64,000 nt of DNA from Acanthosepion lycidas (GCA_963932145.1 OZ010600.1:47923377-47987376), one strand, 5' to 3'. Positions 21,640 through 34,799 are shown, counted from the first letter of the stretch. The notes: a model not told the origin generated them from the sequence alone. Program-made: numbers and translations.

Positions 21640-22540
21640 ATTGTTTTAGCTCGATGAGAGACGTTTAAAGGTGTCGGATTCTGTGCATTTCAAGAGGCTG
21701 AATGGTTATTTTATGGAACTTGCCGAACTTGCTGGGCATGATGCGTTGGTGGTACATCAATGCTCGCAATAGAAACGTATTCTTTATTTCCAATCTACGT
21801 TTCTCTCTAACGATCGTAGAATGACGGTCTGGGAATTGTGATGAAGAGCAATCAAAATTATGATGGAAGAAATACTAGTCGAAAAAATGAATGATTATTG
21901 AGAATGCTTCAACTTTCTTTTTACTAAATGTTAACTCAATTAAGGCCAAAGATCCACTCAGGGTAGTGGATTAAGGTTGTTGTATTGACGTAAGAGGTGG
22001 AGGTAATTGAAAATTGTAAAGATATATAGGATAGATAACGATTGGCGCTAAACTTGAAGAGGTTAATGTTGTAGCGATCGGAGAAGCATCATCTTTGGAA
22101 TCTGTTCAAACGGTTCTCAAAAATAAGCTAAGTGGAACTTCCTTCTTGTCAATGACATACGAAGGGGATGAGGATGATTCGATCCTGTGAACGTGGCATG
22201 GCTGATCTTAGCTCTAACAGTCTGAACTGTTAAAACTAAGGAATCGTAGTTCATTGAACATTTGCTATGAAAATACTGATAGTTCTGAAACCTTTCATTT
22301 GTGGCCTTAGGTTTGGGTTTATCTTGTTTTACGGCATATCCTCTAGGTTCCTCTGAATATAATACGCATCAGAAAGATAAGAAATCAATTTGTAAATCGG
22401 GCTTTATTGACGTATTTTTGTGAAGAAGGTTTTTTTGTCGAGAGTCAAATGTATTGCTGGTAATATGTTTTTATTTTCAAAAATGAATTGCTGGCATTTT
22501 TTACAATAAAATCTATTATCATACTTTCATGGTGTTTTGA
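21640..22540. other. No recognised gene
   Basis: A short coding-like stretch (22020-22190) has no known match. Otherwise AT-rich. Confidence 0.3.
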
Positions 22541-22690
22541 CCCCAGTTAGGGGTTAACTATTTGCCCAAAGTTGGAACCCTAACAAGTTCTATAACCCCA
22601 GGTCTAGGTGAACCTGGGAAAAACAACAATTAAGAGGTGATTCCACGCTCCTCAAAACCTCCCGATCAGAGGTCTTGCTGCCGGATGTAA
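22520..22690 (+). repeat. Unnamed interspersed repeat, copy 1
   Basis: TTTTGACCCCAGTTAGGGGT, AATTAAGAGGTGATTCCACG, CTCCTCAAAACCTCCCGATC and GCCGGATGTAATTTATC recur in the same order at 33185-33345. Confidence 0.6.
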
Positions 22691-23140
22691 TTTATCCAGG
22701 AAGATTTTCATTTGTAAGAAAAGAGCTGTAACATTTTCCAAAATACTAAAAAGGTATGCGAATCATTTTTCTAGATTCGGTGTTTGGACGTGACCTGTGG
22801 ATTGCAAGGATGATTTCTGGTTTCTTGTCTAAACAAAGCAATAGTGATTAATTCCTATTCCTTTGACTTGCTTTCTACACGTCCACGAGGATTCTTGCCA
22901 TAAACTGTTATTTTTTTTTTCTTCAACTGTTGCCATTATCAATGGCATATCATTTTTCAAAAAGTTTCTAAACACTAAATTCCAAGATAATTTTGGCGTC
23001 AGAAAAAAGGCATCTTATTTTGCACCCTCATTTATTACAGCGAGCTTTTGTAAACCCCTCCCCGCAAAAAAACCCCAAAAAACTCAATACCTCAATCAAA
23101 GCGAAGAGATCCAGAAATAACGTGCTTATAGTGTCTAAAG
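22691..23140. other. No recognised gene
   Basis: AT-rich; two overlapping open stretches at 22863-23328 run straight into the hAT element and look fortuitous. Confidence 0.35.
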
Positions 23141-23983
<843 letters not shown>

Positions 23984-24169
23984 GTTTAGAAGACAACTCA
24001 CCAGATCCTAGAGAACAATTTCTTGTTAGAATTCCTAGTCAAGAGAAAAGGAGCTCTAAGTTTCGAATGTAATCGAATGGACAAAATGGAAGCTAAATGA
24101 AGATGAAGTTAATCTCCACAAAAGTACATTATTCTTTCAAAGTGCTAAATTAAAAATATGAATTTGGTG

Positions 24170-24310
24170 ACATGGTAATTGGGGAGTTCAATCCCTGGCT
24201 CAAACTTGGTGAAAATACGGCGAGCAATAACTGAGCAGTACTAAATAAAAACTAGATGAGATATCCCTAGACATGGGAAGCGGAACGAGAACATAGGAGG
24301 GTGAGGAAGG
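24170..24310 (+). mobile_element. SINE-1 middle fragment
   Basis: GGGGAGTTCAATCCCTGG (B box), AAAAACTAGATGAGATATCC, CTAGACATGGGAAG. The same phrases occur at 60.9-61.05 and 59.73-59.82 kb. Confidence 0.55.
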
Positions 24311-24324
24311 GATAAAATTAACCC

Positions 24325-24720
24325 ATAGCTGGGTGGAGGAGAAGAGGTGGATTAATACCTTTCCCAAGGGTATTTGCGCACATGTGAATACAGTGTAACC
24401 CGGATATAAGAGAGTTGTCGGGGACCGGAGAAGTCTCTTATATCCGTGTTTCCCTTATATCCGGGTTTGGTCTATTTTGTTTAGGTAAGTATGGCTCTAA
24501 TTTGGGACCAGAGAAAATCTCTCTTATATCAGGGTCTCTTATATCCGGGTTACACTGTATAACGAACTCAACTGGAATTGGAACTCAGCTCTCCGATTAA
24601 CAATTCCGAACCATTATACCACCTGCATATCCAAGCTTATAGCACCTGGTATTCCAAAGTGATCACCCATCTAAGTACTGACCAGGCTCGACGTTGCTTA
24701 ACTTCGGTGATCATACGTAA
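24325..24720 (-). mobile_element. 5S-tRNA chimeric SINE (family 2) interrupted by a pogo-type MITE
   Basis: Minus strand: 5S part 24630-24718 (GAAGTTAAGCAACGTCGAGC, TACTTAGATGGGTGATCAC), tRNA-like part 24560-24625, then the MITE, then the family tail (AAAGGTATTAATCCACC) at 24325-24390. Confidence 0.8.
24391..24557. mobile_element. Pogo-type MITE, 167 bp
   Basis: CAGTGTAACCCGGATATAAG at the left, its complement ending ...GGTTACACTG at the right, TA on both sides (24389-24390, 24558-24559). A second copy lies at 61233-61417. Confidence 0.88.
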
Positions 24721-24799
24721 GCCTATTATTAAAAGAAAAGATAATTCCAGACTTAAAAGAATTTACAAAGAATGGAATGGAAAGATAATTTGGAACAGA

Positions 24800-27770
24800 A
24801 TCCTCAAACATGTTGAATCATGAAACCTCAGAATCCACTGGCAATTTTCGAAGAATGAAAGAACCTTCTCATTTCCAAACCAATTTCTTCAGTAAAATAT
24901 AAACTAGATTAACTGTTGTCCGTAAACATTATGTCTATTCGGAGTGTAATTCACTTGATTCAAATTAAAAACTTTAAATTTTATTATTTTCATACGTGTC
25001 ATTCTGATCAAAGGACTAAGTAAGCTGCTTAAGTGGCCATAACAGGAAATCTTGTGATATTGTAGACATAACTTCTTGTATTCGCTCTTCAAGTTCTTCC
25101 AAAATCTTGCTCCTTTAACTAACTCCAAAGAAAAGTCACAGGGTGTTAAGGCTGGCCATTCTACAGAAAATAGGGGTGATTACTTTTCAATCATTCTGTA
25201 TTAATATGATGCCAGTCTGTGAAGCCGTTTTTTATAGCCTCAATGCATATTTTTCTGCTTTTAGTGATTCGAGAAATAAAAGGACAAAAACAACAACAAA
25301 GTCAAAAATTAAAAATCCGTGTGTTTATCAGAACAGAAAGAGTAGTAAACACCAACGTAAATAATATTGATTTCTTGGTTTTGTCTCATTTTTTTTCTTT
25401 CTAAGCGCTCAGTTGCCGCTCCTAAATAAATCACACGGCGGAACGTCATCACGGCTAATCGGTTTCTTGAACAGAAGTAAACATTTAAATGGCGCGACAA
25501 AGAATCAGCAGGAAAATTTGGGGTCACGAGAAAAAGAAATCGTTCTCTGCCCTAAGATGAGTTCTAGTCTGTCGGTTCCTTTGTGGTGACACTCAATACG
25601 CACAGATGTGACCAAAAACCCCGTTTCTCCCTATTATCTTCGGGCCTTATCTGCTGGAAATCACACCAAGAATGCAGCCAGAAAAAATAAGCGATTTTCA
25701 GAAGCCAGTTGATATCGTTGTTGGCCAATGAAGCTGAAAATGACGTCATCTAATCAAGCGAGGCTGAATGACGTTGCTGTTTCCTAGTTCGCTTGACTTC
25801 GTTTCACGATATGAACAGAGTCAAATGAGATCATATAATCCCCGCACAATATCTTTTCGCGATTCTGAACAAGGAATTTAAACGGCGATTTCATTTATCA
25901 TATTCTTCTACAAGTTATGAAAACTTTTTTTTAAAAATTCACTGTACATCAAAGCTAATTTATTTATCGCATTTGACGACATGTAACAAAGGTGGCAATA
26001 CTTGCTTAAGGTCAGAGAACACATTACAAACACATGATGTTTGAAAGTCAGTAACTCTTGCTGACTTGCTAATGATAACGGTAATATTGGCCGTTTCCTT
26101 ATAAGGAAACATTTAGTATTCATTGACTGAACAACGTCGGTTGAATTTACAAAATCTTTCTTTGAAAAGATTTTTTCAGGAAAACCTGATTCTCAAGCCC
26201 AGTAACTGTTATTTCTCTCTCCAGTATTGATAGGGACTTTCCTTCCTACACATTTGTTTGAAATAAGTGTGGAAAGTTAACATCTTGATTATGTCACTGG
26301 TTCTCTTCGACTCACAAGTGCTATCCCTTTTTAGTTTTTGCTGTTGAAATTGAGATGATGTGGTTTCTGCTATTTGATACAGTTCTTTGTTTGTTATACT
26401 GTAGCGTCAGTTCCCAAGGTTCGATGTGTGGTCTTCGCTAACATTTACAGGATTCATTCGTTCAAAGCAAATTTGAATTACTGAACTGAGAAAGCGATTG
26501 TATTCAGTTGACGTTTTAGATATTTTTGAAAGTGTCTGGCGCCATGCATGACGTCCACACGAAAGTGCAGATGCGGAAAATGTTACTTAAGAACATGACT
26601 CGAGTTTTCTCGCGGGATATCATTTTAGTTTTGTTTTTGTAGGAATTTGCGGTGTTGAGAGAAACTACCTCTAGCGCAGTCTATTCTATGTTCAATTTCC
26701 TTTTCTCCTATACTATTTATTATAACTGATCCATACACAAGTGTTTTTTTAATTATTTAATAGTTACTAACTCTACATCCTGAATTTTTTTTGATGGATT
26801 TAGAGTACGTGTCACCATTGCCTTCTTGAAATTCCTTTAAATTCATCCGCCTTACGTTTTTCGTTCTTTAGCATTTAAGAACAATGTTTCACTCAAATCT
26901 GGCATTCTACAATATGCTTTATTGTTTAGTAAAGTATATTGTAGAATATAAAACATCTTTAAAACCTACCTACTTAGTAAATAATTATAAAGCTAGAAAT
27001 ATTTTCCTCGCCTTATCAAGTAAACATTCTCGGCTGACATCAAGTTGTAAAACTACATTGAATCCATTGCTAGGTCAGCTGCTAAGAAAGTTGGTTCACT
27101 GTGTCGTGCTAGACAGTTTTAGCTGACTATTAAAGGATGAAAAATTTTCATAGATTTTGATGTCATTCTGTGTCCTTTTTCTTTTTGTTAATGCACATCT
27201 AAATCACTTCGAATCTCTTTTCATCTGTAAGGATTTGTCCATCATTCACTGCCATATAGATGGCTAAAATATTACATTTGAATTTAACACTTCTTCGTTT
27301 CTAATGAAATCATGGCTATACGTAAAATATTCTAGACTAAGTTTCATAAATAACTTATAGCCCCCCTCGTGTTTGGGATTGGTAAATCTGCAACTGAGAT
27401 TGATGTACTAGCCTACGGTAAAAAGAAAAACATACACAAAATGATTCGAATACTGATTTTCAAGGTAAGCAAACTATTTTTTTTAGATTGTCTTCCAGCC
27501 TAATTAGTTAGTGTGATGTGCTCAATCCTCATTGGTTGACCTATTACTCTGATCTTAGTGATTAACCTGCGAATTGTCTTGTGGATGAGATAATTGTGTA
27601 TTTTCAATAGGTCTCAAAATAGGTAAAAAAAAAAAAAGAAAAAAAACAGGATTTCATGTAAATCACGCTTGGAATATTAGTATTTTGTATTGTCCCCGCA
27701 TTCACCTAGGGTCGGCCGAGTTGTCGCTCCTGCAGTTGACTACACAGTGTAGGGATCCCAGTCTGATCAA
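24800..27770. other. About 3 kb of unassigned, apparently low-repeat intron
   Basis: No family recognised. The block 25400-25860 is less AT-rich than its surroundings and contains a palindromic CRE (TGACGTCA, 25741-25748) and CCAAT on the plus strand nearby (GGCCAATGAA). A possible LINE-A scrap lies near 27220-27300 (minus). Confidence 0.4.
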
Positions 27771-27955
27771 AGAAAAGACATTGAAGTAGTTTCATGTTGC
27801 CTTTTTCAGGGTTTGAATTCAGAGTTATCTTCCTTCTAAACTGATCGCCCTACCAAGGCTACAGATCCCAGTTTCCCTTACTATTTTAACTAACTGGGAG
27901 TGGGAGAGGAAAAAGATGGATAGACGTCTTTATCAAGGGTATTAGTGTACGTCAT
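27770..27955 (-). mobile_element. SINE-2 tail fragment
   Basis: TTTGAATTCAGAGTTATCTT, CTACCAAGGCTACAGATCCC and GAGGAAAAAGATGGATAGAC match the pieces at 10.9 and 53.2 kb. It abuts SINE-4 directly. Confidence 0.55.
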
Positions 27956-28262
27956 TATTATTGGTGCGTGGTCGAGTGGTTCGAACGATGAGACCTGGTC
28001 GGGAGGTAGCATCTTGATAATATCAGCCTGGGTGCCCGAGAACCCGTACCACGAGTTGACACCGTTGGGAAGCCGTCAATGGTCGAAACATCTCGAAGTC
28101 ACTCTGACCGAGAGTTTAAACGTACTGATCTTGTTGAAACTGTTGATGGCCCCTAAAATTGTAACTAAGCATAGTTGTAGTATAAACCACAGACTGTGTG
28201 GGTTTTGAAGAGAAACAAATATGTCTGAGCAGGCGTCTGCAATAGGGATTAGCAAGCCACCA
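27955..28262 (+). mobile_element. tRNA-derived SINE, family 4
   Basis: A-box-like GTGCGTGGTCGAGTGGTTCG, then TTGATAATATCAGCCTGGG, CTGACCGAGAGTTTAAACG, CTGATCTTGTTGAAAC, GCATAGTTGTAGTATAAACC and AATAGGGATTAGC. Homologous to 3483-3858. An 87-codon open frame across it is accidental. Confidence 0.65.
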
Positions 28263-29190
28263 TAGCAGACGCATACGAACAGACAGCTATACTATATTAT
28301 TGCAGATAGCCCATGAACTTCACTCGTTGCCCTTTCTTATGCTCATGCAGCACCACACAGTAATCCTCTACTTTGAGTGGCTCTTAGGGACTTGTATTGG
28401 GTAAACATTGGTATTAAAAATTGATGCAACAGCGTCAATTGAAGTCTGAACCCAACTTGCCGATTTTATTTTATGCGCTGATAACTGTTACGCTACATTG
28501 GAGGATTACTCAGTTTCTCGTTTGGTCTTATGTCAGAACTCTACAGAACTCTTTTTCATTTTGCGCACGCGCAAACACACGCATGCACATAACTGTGTGC
28601 GTGCCTGGAAATGCTTATAACAGTGGGTATGTGTGATCTTGGTGGATGTATTACAGTACATTCCAATTCATCAAAAGATAATTGACATTGGGTCAGGGGT
28701 CACTTTAATGTACGCTGGAGACGAGACTCGGTCTTCAATGTCAACGCTCACAATAGACAAAAGCAACATACTAAAATGCTGGCATGATAACCCTCGTCTA
28801 TAAATCAAGAACAATGCACAAAGATACGAAATAATTAAACGCTTATCTCACACAGAAAAAAAAACGCATAAGGTTTTGTTTCTTATCTATGACAATCATT
28901 GCGGTTTTTGTTACTTTTTTACCTATTTTTACGCTATTTTCTTTCACTGTTTAAACGTTTTTTTATAGACCGCATTACGCCTAAGAACTTACCTGTGTAA
29001 AGTAGTTTTTATTTTTGCTTTATATGTATAGCATTTTGAAAAACAAAACAAAACGAATAAACATTAAAAAAGAGTGCACCTTACTGTGGACTGACGATTA
29101 GCGAGTTGTTTTCGCAGAATATTACGTATGAGTAGCGAGTTTGATGCTAACTTGCGGCCATGTGTCAAAAGTAAATTAATCTTATCAATA
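28263..29190. other. LINE-C 3' tail (28310-28410), otherwise unassigned
   Basis: CCTCTACTTTGAGTGGCTCT and GGGACTTGTATTGGGTAAAC are the end of LINE-C. Nothing recognised from 28420 to 29190. Confidence 0.45.
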
Positions 29191-29199
29191 ATTTTCAGA

Positions 29200-29610
29200 A
29201 AACTCAATAATGCGAGAATTATTTCCACGACTGGATTCACTGTGTTCCTTATGTTATAATTTACCTTATTGTATTCGTATCGCATTTGTAAGGAGGAAGT
29301 TCCACTTGGACTGCTTTTTCACGAGAACCGCTACTTCGTGGAATAGAATCCCGAAAGGATTCTTCTCTGGTTACTTAAATCTTAACCTCTTCAAGTCTAG
29401 GCTTAACCGTTCCAGTCGAGCAGCTTCTTTCCAGGAACGGCTGCTTTGGGAAACCAACTTCCAAAAGGATGCTTTCACGTTCACTACAATATTAACCTGT
29501 TCAAATCTAGGGTTACCCGTGATCTTCTTCACATATCCGCATAAACTATGCCTCTTACTCTCTAACCCTCTACCGTGAGTGGCTCTCAGGCCTTGTACAA
29601 GGTGAATATT
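29200..29610 (+). pseudogene. LINE-C reverse transcriptase C-terminus with internal duplication
   Basis: Plus strand reads CFFTRTATSWNRIPKGFFSG then LNLNLFKSRLNRS, the end of a LINE reverse transcriptase. A second, diverged version of the same segment follows (ERLLWETNFQKDAF, NLFKS-like), so 29318-29410 and 29429-29520 are tandem copies in frame. The tail CTACCGTGAGTGGCTCTCAG ends it. Confidence 0.7.
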
Positions 29611-29689
29611 ATTATCAAAAAATGTATCACTTACTTATAGACGCTGTATTGAATTAATTGTCAATCCTACACATCCTCATAATTTGCAC

Positions 29690-29785
29690 TTCTTACGTTC
29701 ATAAAACAACTTCATTCAGTAACTCTCTACCTTGAGTGGCTCTTAGGCTTTGTACTGAGTGAACATTGAGTTAAAAAATAATAAT
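29690..29785 (+). mobile_element. LINE-C 3' tail
   Basis: CTCTACCTTGAGTGGCTCTT and TTTGTACTGAGTGAACATTG, ending in an AAT/A-rich run. Confidence 0.55.
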
Positions 29786-29864
29786 AAAAAACAAGGATTC
29801 GACGGATCTATTCTTTACCCGCCTTTGGGTGTAAAATTCGTAACGAAAGAGACGTCACTGCCCT

Positions 29865-30275
29865 CACCAGAACGAGATACCTGTCCTCCTGTATCACAGC
29901 GAATGCTGAACAATCTCCTTAAAGATGAAGACGAGACTTGAAGTAACAGAAATGTGGTTCTACAGGAAGGTGCATGGGATACCATGGACCGAACATGTGA
30001 ACAACGACGAGGTTTGGCAAAAAATGGAAACAAAAAAGAAAGTTGTACTTAACATCAGGAAGAGGAAGTTGAAATTTCTGGGACACATAATGAGGACGTT
30101 GGTGTCTGAGGGGAAAAAAGGGACAAAGGAAAGCAGCGAGTAAAATACTTGATGAACTTGAGTATGTGGATATGGTAAAACAGGGTTTGGAAGAAATAAC
30201 AAAAAGTCAAAACTTATTAAGAGTTACAAGAGACAGGATCGCCTACGTCCTGAAGGGATAAAGCACATAAAAGAA
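29865..30275 (+). pseudogene. LINE-A reverse transcriptase relic
   Basis: MWFYRKVHGIPWTEHVNNDE then VWQKMETKKKVVLNIRKRKL and KFLGHIMR in one frame, later shifted to the usual AYVLKG end near 30240. Confidence 0.8.
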
Positions 30276-30454
30276 GAAAAAAAAAACGTGGAAGCATCGC
30301 GCCACAAGTTAATGCTTAGTAAGCTGGTTGTGGTATTGAGCAGTTAATTTAGAAGGTGTAAACACAGAGATTCCGCATTGGAATAGTGAAAAATCCCTTC
30401 CAAACGCAAATTTCGACAGGAAAAATCCGTTAGAAACAAAAAAATGTGATGCCC

Positions 30455-30880
30455 TACTTATATGACATCTACCTTCCCATATGACAGTGAATGCTGGAAA
30501 ATTTAATCGCAGATAAAGCAGAGAATTGAAGGGACAGTGATATGGTTCAAGAGAAGGGTGCTAAAAATGTCATATACATATATGTCAGTAACGAGAAAGT
30601 TTTAAGGAAAATAGAAACAAAAGGGACATAGATTTGAAATCAGAAAGAGACAGAGGAATTTCTAGGACAAATGATGAGGGAAAAGATTTGGGGGAATTTC
30701 ACATTGACAAAATATATTGAATGCCACGGAGGCAAAAAGAAACAATGAATGACTTAAAGAGCTTGTTAAAATAGATAATAAAGCAAAGAATGGTGAGGTG
30801 ACAAATGTTGCGGTAAAAAGGACCAAGAATTATCGGGAGCAATGATCGTCCTCATCCTGGAGGGACACTGGTGATAAGTG
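30455..30880 (+). pseudogene. LINE-A reverse transcriptase relic, second in tandem
   Basis: AATGCTGGAAAATTTAATCG (ECWKI), GGTTCAAGAGAAGGGTGCTA, ACATAGATTTGAAATCAG and GGAGCAATGATCGTCCTCAT (AMIVLILEG) keep the LINE-A order but with many stops. Confidence 0.65.
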
Positions 30881-31007
30881 ATTTTTCTCCCTAGCAAAGT
30901 TTAATAAATACATACATAGGGGCGATGTCCACATACATATTTGATATCCACAAAAATGTTTTAGTAAGTTGAAAAATTTATAGCATTTGAAAAAAAATGC
31001 CCACCCC

Positions 31008-31008
<1 letters not shown>

Positions 31009-31041
<33 letters not shown>

Positions 31042-31061
31042 TAAATAAATAAATAAAGTTA
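31009..31061. repeat. (AT)n then (AAAT)n
   Basis: Eleven AT units followed by seven AAAT units. Confidence 0.95.
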
Positions 31062-31589
31062 TGCTAATTGATATCACTTGCTGGGAGAACATCATTTCTA
31101 ACTTGGCGGCTTAATCACTACATCTCACATTCATATATAAAAAAAAGTTTGACAGCAAAGGTTTCCATATGTTTCGACGAACAAAATACTGATGCACTTA
31201 TCTGGGTGCGAGCCAGCATATATACGCTTTTGCTAAATTTACATTAATCTGTCATTCACCATAATGAACCACTTAGTGTGGATTAAGCTCACGATACTAC
31301 CGGAGTAAATCTAAAAAACTGTCATCTAAATGGAAGTGTTGATGGCGAAGAGAGAAAGGGGCAGTGTATTCACTTCGCAGTAATGGCATTTGGAAAGGCA
31401 TGTATCCATGTCTCCCTCTCCAGCCATTTGTAAATAGTAGGGTAATTGAAAGCCTTTAGCGCTGTAAGGCAATTCGTCTTGGGCGTCGGGCTAGCAATCC
31501 GACCATGCAAGACGTTACTTATTGTAAACGCAACAGAATCACTTGCTGTTATTGCGTACAGATGTTCTACAAATAGTTTTACGCCAAGC

Positions 31590-32130
31590 ATGTCACTAAG
31601 ATGCAATGGGTAACTTGGAGCGAAAGAGAACGAGAAGACTTTAGTGAGGAGAAAGGGCAAAAAAACAAAAACAACAAAAAACAAAACAAAAACAAAAAAC
31701 AAGATTCAGGAAAACAGAAAATGACGATTAGCATTGCATTCAAATATTTGAAGATTGTAGATGGCAGGGAGGCAAGAAATCAGAATGGAGTTCCATAGGT
31801 GAGTATGGCGAGAAAAGATAGACTACTAGAATTGAACGTACGGTTGCATCTAGATAGTTCAATAGTAAAAAGGCGAGACCTAGTTACCAATCTAGTAGCA
31901 CACTTAAATTCAACAAAACATGAAAGTTCATCAGAACAATTGCCATGTAAATATTTGTAGAAAAGACAGAGGGAAGCCACATCGCGTCGGTGAAAAAGTG
32001 ACTGAAGATGCCAGGATCAATTACATTCCAGACCCTTCTTTGGATTTTGTCAAGAAACTCGAGATCTATAGTAGGAGCACTAGGCAGCAGTATTCAATGC
32101 ACAGGCCGCTATGTTACTAATAATAGACAT
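31590..32130 (-). pseudogene. LINE-B reverse transcriptase C-terminus
   Basis: Minus strand 31780-31980 reads MASLCLFYKYLHGNCSDELS, EFKCATRLVTRSRLFTIELS and RCNRTFNSSSL in a single frame, clearly LINE-B. Confidence 0.8.
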
Positions 32131-32149
32131 CAGCTAGGCCCCATGATAG

Positions 32150-32315
32150 TTATTTCTTCTTTTCTCTGCCATGTACCTTCAGGGAATGAGCGATCATGGC
32201 TCTCCACTACTTCATTTCCTTTGCAGCACTAAGTAATGTTTATCCCTTTACTATTGCTCTGATTCCCTGTTCTGCCATCCATTTTTCACAAGCTCGTTAG
32301 GTAGTTTCCTCCTGT
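32150..32315 (-). pseudogene. LINE-A 3' fragment
   Basis: TCAGGGAATGAGCGATCATG is antisense of the -MIAHSLK end, and TCCATTTTTCACAAGCTCGT antisense of the LCKWM segment. Confidence 0.6.
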
Positions 32316-32654
32316 GCAGCACCAGTGTAGGAGACTGAATGCAACAAGGCCTGCGATAATTGATCACTTGACGGCAAAGCGCTCTGAGTAGACATTGACT
32401 AGAAATAGAGTAGTTTGACACAAGGTTAGAATAAGTGGGACATCAAATAATGATTGCACTCGCTGCTACAAATCTATGGGAAAACTTGCTTTCCACCAAG
32501 TTATTGATGGTACATTACGTATGTAAGTTCAAGAAATTTGACCACAAAACTCCTTAGTTTGTATCATTTTCGAAATAGTCCTCAACCAAGGTACTGCTCA
32601 CAGAAGATATCTCTAAGAGTTCGTGCTACATTCGCGATTTTCCAGATTTTTTTA

Positions 32655-32705
32655 TAGAAAAGCTATACCAACGCATTTCGTCCTCTGATATATATTATAT
32701 TTTTT
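32655..32705 (-). ncRNA. Hammerhead-like 3' half (copy E) against an AT run
   Basis: Minus strand: ATATATCAGAGGACGAAATG-CG. The GGAC-GAAA part is present but the TGATGA part has been replaced by AT repeat. Confidence 0.25.
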
Positions 32706-33062
32706 ATATTAATGTAATTATTATTTTAATTTGATACATACATACATACATACATACATAAATAATTTATTTTAAGTAATATTTTTATAGAAAAGTAAAT
32801 AAATATATATAAACAAATAAGAAAATAAATAAAACACAATAACAACATTTACTCACTTTCGTCTATTATGCATGAAATTACATCACATCGCATCCTTCAT
32901 AGTTTACCTTGACTTTCACAGTTAACCTTAATGTTTTTTTAGCAGTGTTCTGCGCTTTCTACTTTGTTTAACGGCATATCAACTTATGGGTCATTTAATG
33001 CCAAAATTTTATTTTCTTGTGAGCGCTGGTTATTTTTTTTCCCCAAAAATGCATTGGTGGTA

Positions 33063-33067
<5 letters not shown>

Positions 33068-33124
<57 letters not shown>

Positions 33125-33132
33125 CATATATT
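33068..33132. repeat. (AT)n microsatellite
   Basis: About 45 bases of pure AT followed by ACATAT variants. Confidence 0.95.
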
Positions 33133-33184
33133 TTTTTTTAATATGAAAATGTATTGCTGGTAATTTTTCGTAAAGCATTTTTAC

Positions 33185-33345
33185 ACTATCCTGGTTTGAC
33201 CCCAGTTTGGGGGTTCATTATTTAGCCATAGTTGGGATCATAACAGGTGCTACCACCCTGGGTTAGGGTGGACATCGGAACAACAGCGATTAAGAGGTGG
33301 TTCGACGTTCCTCAAAACCTCCTGATTAGATGCCTAGGAACCGGA
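33185..33345 (+). repeat. Unnamed interspersed repeat, copy 2
   Basis: TTTGACCCCAGTTTGGGGGT, GATTAAGAGGTGGTTCGACG, TTCCTCAAAACCTCCTGATT and ACCGGATGTAGTTTATC correspond to copy 1 at 22520-22690. Confidence 0.6.
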
Positions 33346-33513
33346 TGTAGTTTATCTTCATAACCTTTGAAGTGAGCTTTCTGCGTTATGCTCAACGCAA
33401 CTTGAAGTCTCGTTGTGGTACGAAAAAGTCTCTCCACCCCCAGAAAGGAAACGAAACACCTATCTGTAATGCATCCAGTGAAGAAAGAAAGAGACTTTTG
33501 TGCTATTTTCTTA

Positions 33514-33615
33514 CAAAGTTGGTGCAAAAATTAATGACTTAATAATGTCGTTTTTTGACGTATTTTTAACGTCAAAAAACGACATTATTACGTCATTATT
33601 TTTGCACCATCCTAA
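33514..33615. mobile_element. Mariner MITE, about 102 bp, degenerate left end
   Basis: GTTGGTGCAAAAATTAATGA and the matching right end GCACCATCCTAA, TA at 33616-33617. First bases of the left repeat are mutated. Confidence 0.85.
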
Positions 33616-34004
33616 TAGTTGTCGTTAGCAGAAGTTATTTGGTAGACAACTGGGGTAATCCCATAAGAGTCTTTTAGGACTTTTTAGCAGGTAACAAGCT
33701 ACTTTTGACCCCAACCCTCGGATTGAGCAGTTTGAAATGTTGACTTCTTGGGGCAATTTTCCCTGTCAGTAGAAATAAGACAAGTTTGAAATATCATGTC
33801 ACTCGGTACGTAGAAAGTATGCAACTTTCCGAAATTGTCAACTATTTTAACATTTCTCGTCATATAAAGTGAGTTGTTGTTTGACAAGCTTAAATATAAA
33901 CATTTCAATTTCGAAGAAATCAGTCGAGATGCACGCACTCCCTCTAAGCTTTATTATTCTGTTTACTCGTTGAGTATTTATGTCAGCGGTTAAATGACAA
34001 CAAG

Positions 34005-34490
34005 TCTAATCACGACGCAAGAACTCTTCCTTTTCTCAGCTTTGTTTTCAATAATGCTATCATCTGGATGCGTTCAACACGGCCACTAATTTTCATTTCC
34101 TCCAGTCGTTTTCCTATGACTATATCCAGTGCTTCGATAACGACTAGTACGACTGTCAGATTTATGTTCCATGATTTCCCCAATACTTTTGGCAAGGTTG
34201 AGATACTTATTTAACCTTTTAACTTTTTTCCTTTCCGATCTACTCTCTAGTCTGCCTGAGCAGCAACATCCCCTATCTGGCATATTGTTCTATTTAGTGA
34301 CACCAGATCCAGTTTTCTGGACTGAACTGGATGATCCACTTGACACTCCAATGGATTTTGTGTGTTTAATTTTCGAGGACAGATGCTGTCCTGTGCATTG
34401 GTCTGTATGATCAAACAGCAGTCGTTTGTACAGTTCTCAGTGTATCACCTTTCCTACTCAGTCATGTCTACTGTAGACCAACTACCTTAT
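34005..34490 (-). pseudogene. LINE-D relic, copy 4
   Basis: Minus strand frames give KVLGKSWNINLTVVLVVIEA, LDIVIGKRLEEMKISGRVER and IQMIALLKTKLR (34010-34195), preceded by LNKYLNLAKS and, near 34440-34480, VIHWELYKRL-like codons. Same family as 10.3-13.2 kb. Confidence 0.75.
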
Positions 34491-34534
34491 GGACTACTCT
34501 GAATTCAGAATGTAGAAGGCAGTGAGAAAGAACT

Positions 34535-34645
34535 GCACTATTTTTACCAAGAAGTCAGAGCAACTCTCAGATAAAGAAAGGGATCTGTGGAGAGCCTTGA
34601 TCGCCTACGGCTTGAAGGGACGTGGCATTAAAAAAAATATGAACG
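34535..34645 (+). pseudogene. LINE-A last codons
   Basis: ERDLWRALIAYGLKGRGI, the family terminus (RKLWRAMIAHVLKGHGT type). Confidence 0.65.
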
Positions 34646-34799
34646 TAGAATTGAGAAAAAAAGTTGAATATGAAGGTGATTGTTGTACCCATTATTATTG
34701 GAGTACCTAGAACAGTCTCAAGTGCTATACAAAGAGATTTTGAAAGGTTGAACGTGTGACAATTTGGCCCTGAAAAAATATTCAACTGACTTAAAATGA

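Noticed and set aside
27945-28208. 87-codon open frame on the plus strand
   Set aside because: It lies exactly over a SINE-4 copy homologous to 3483-3858.
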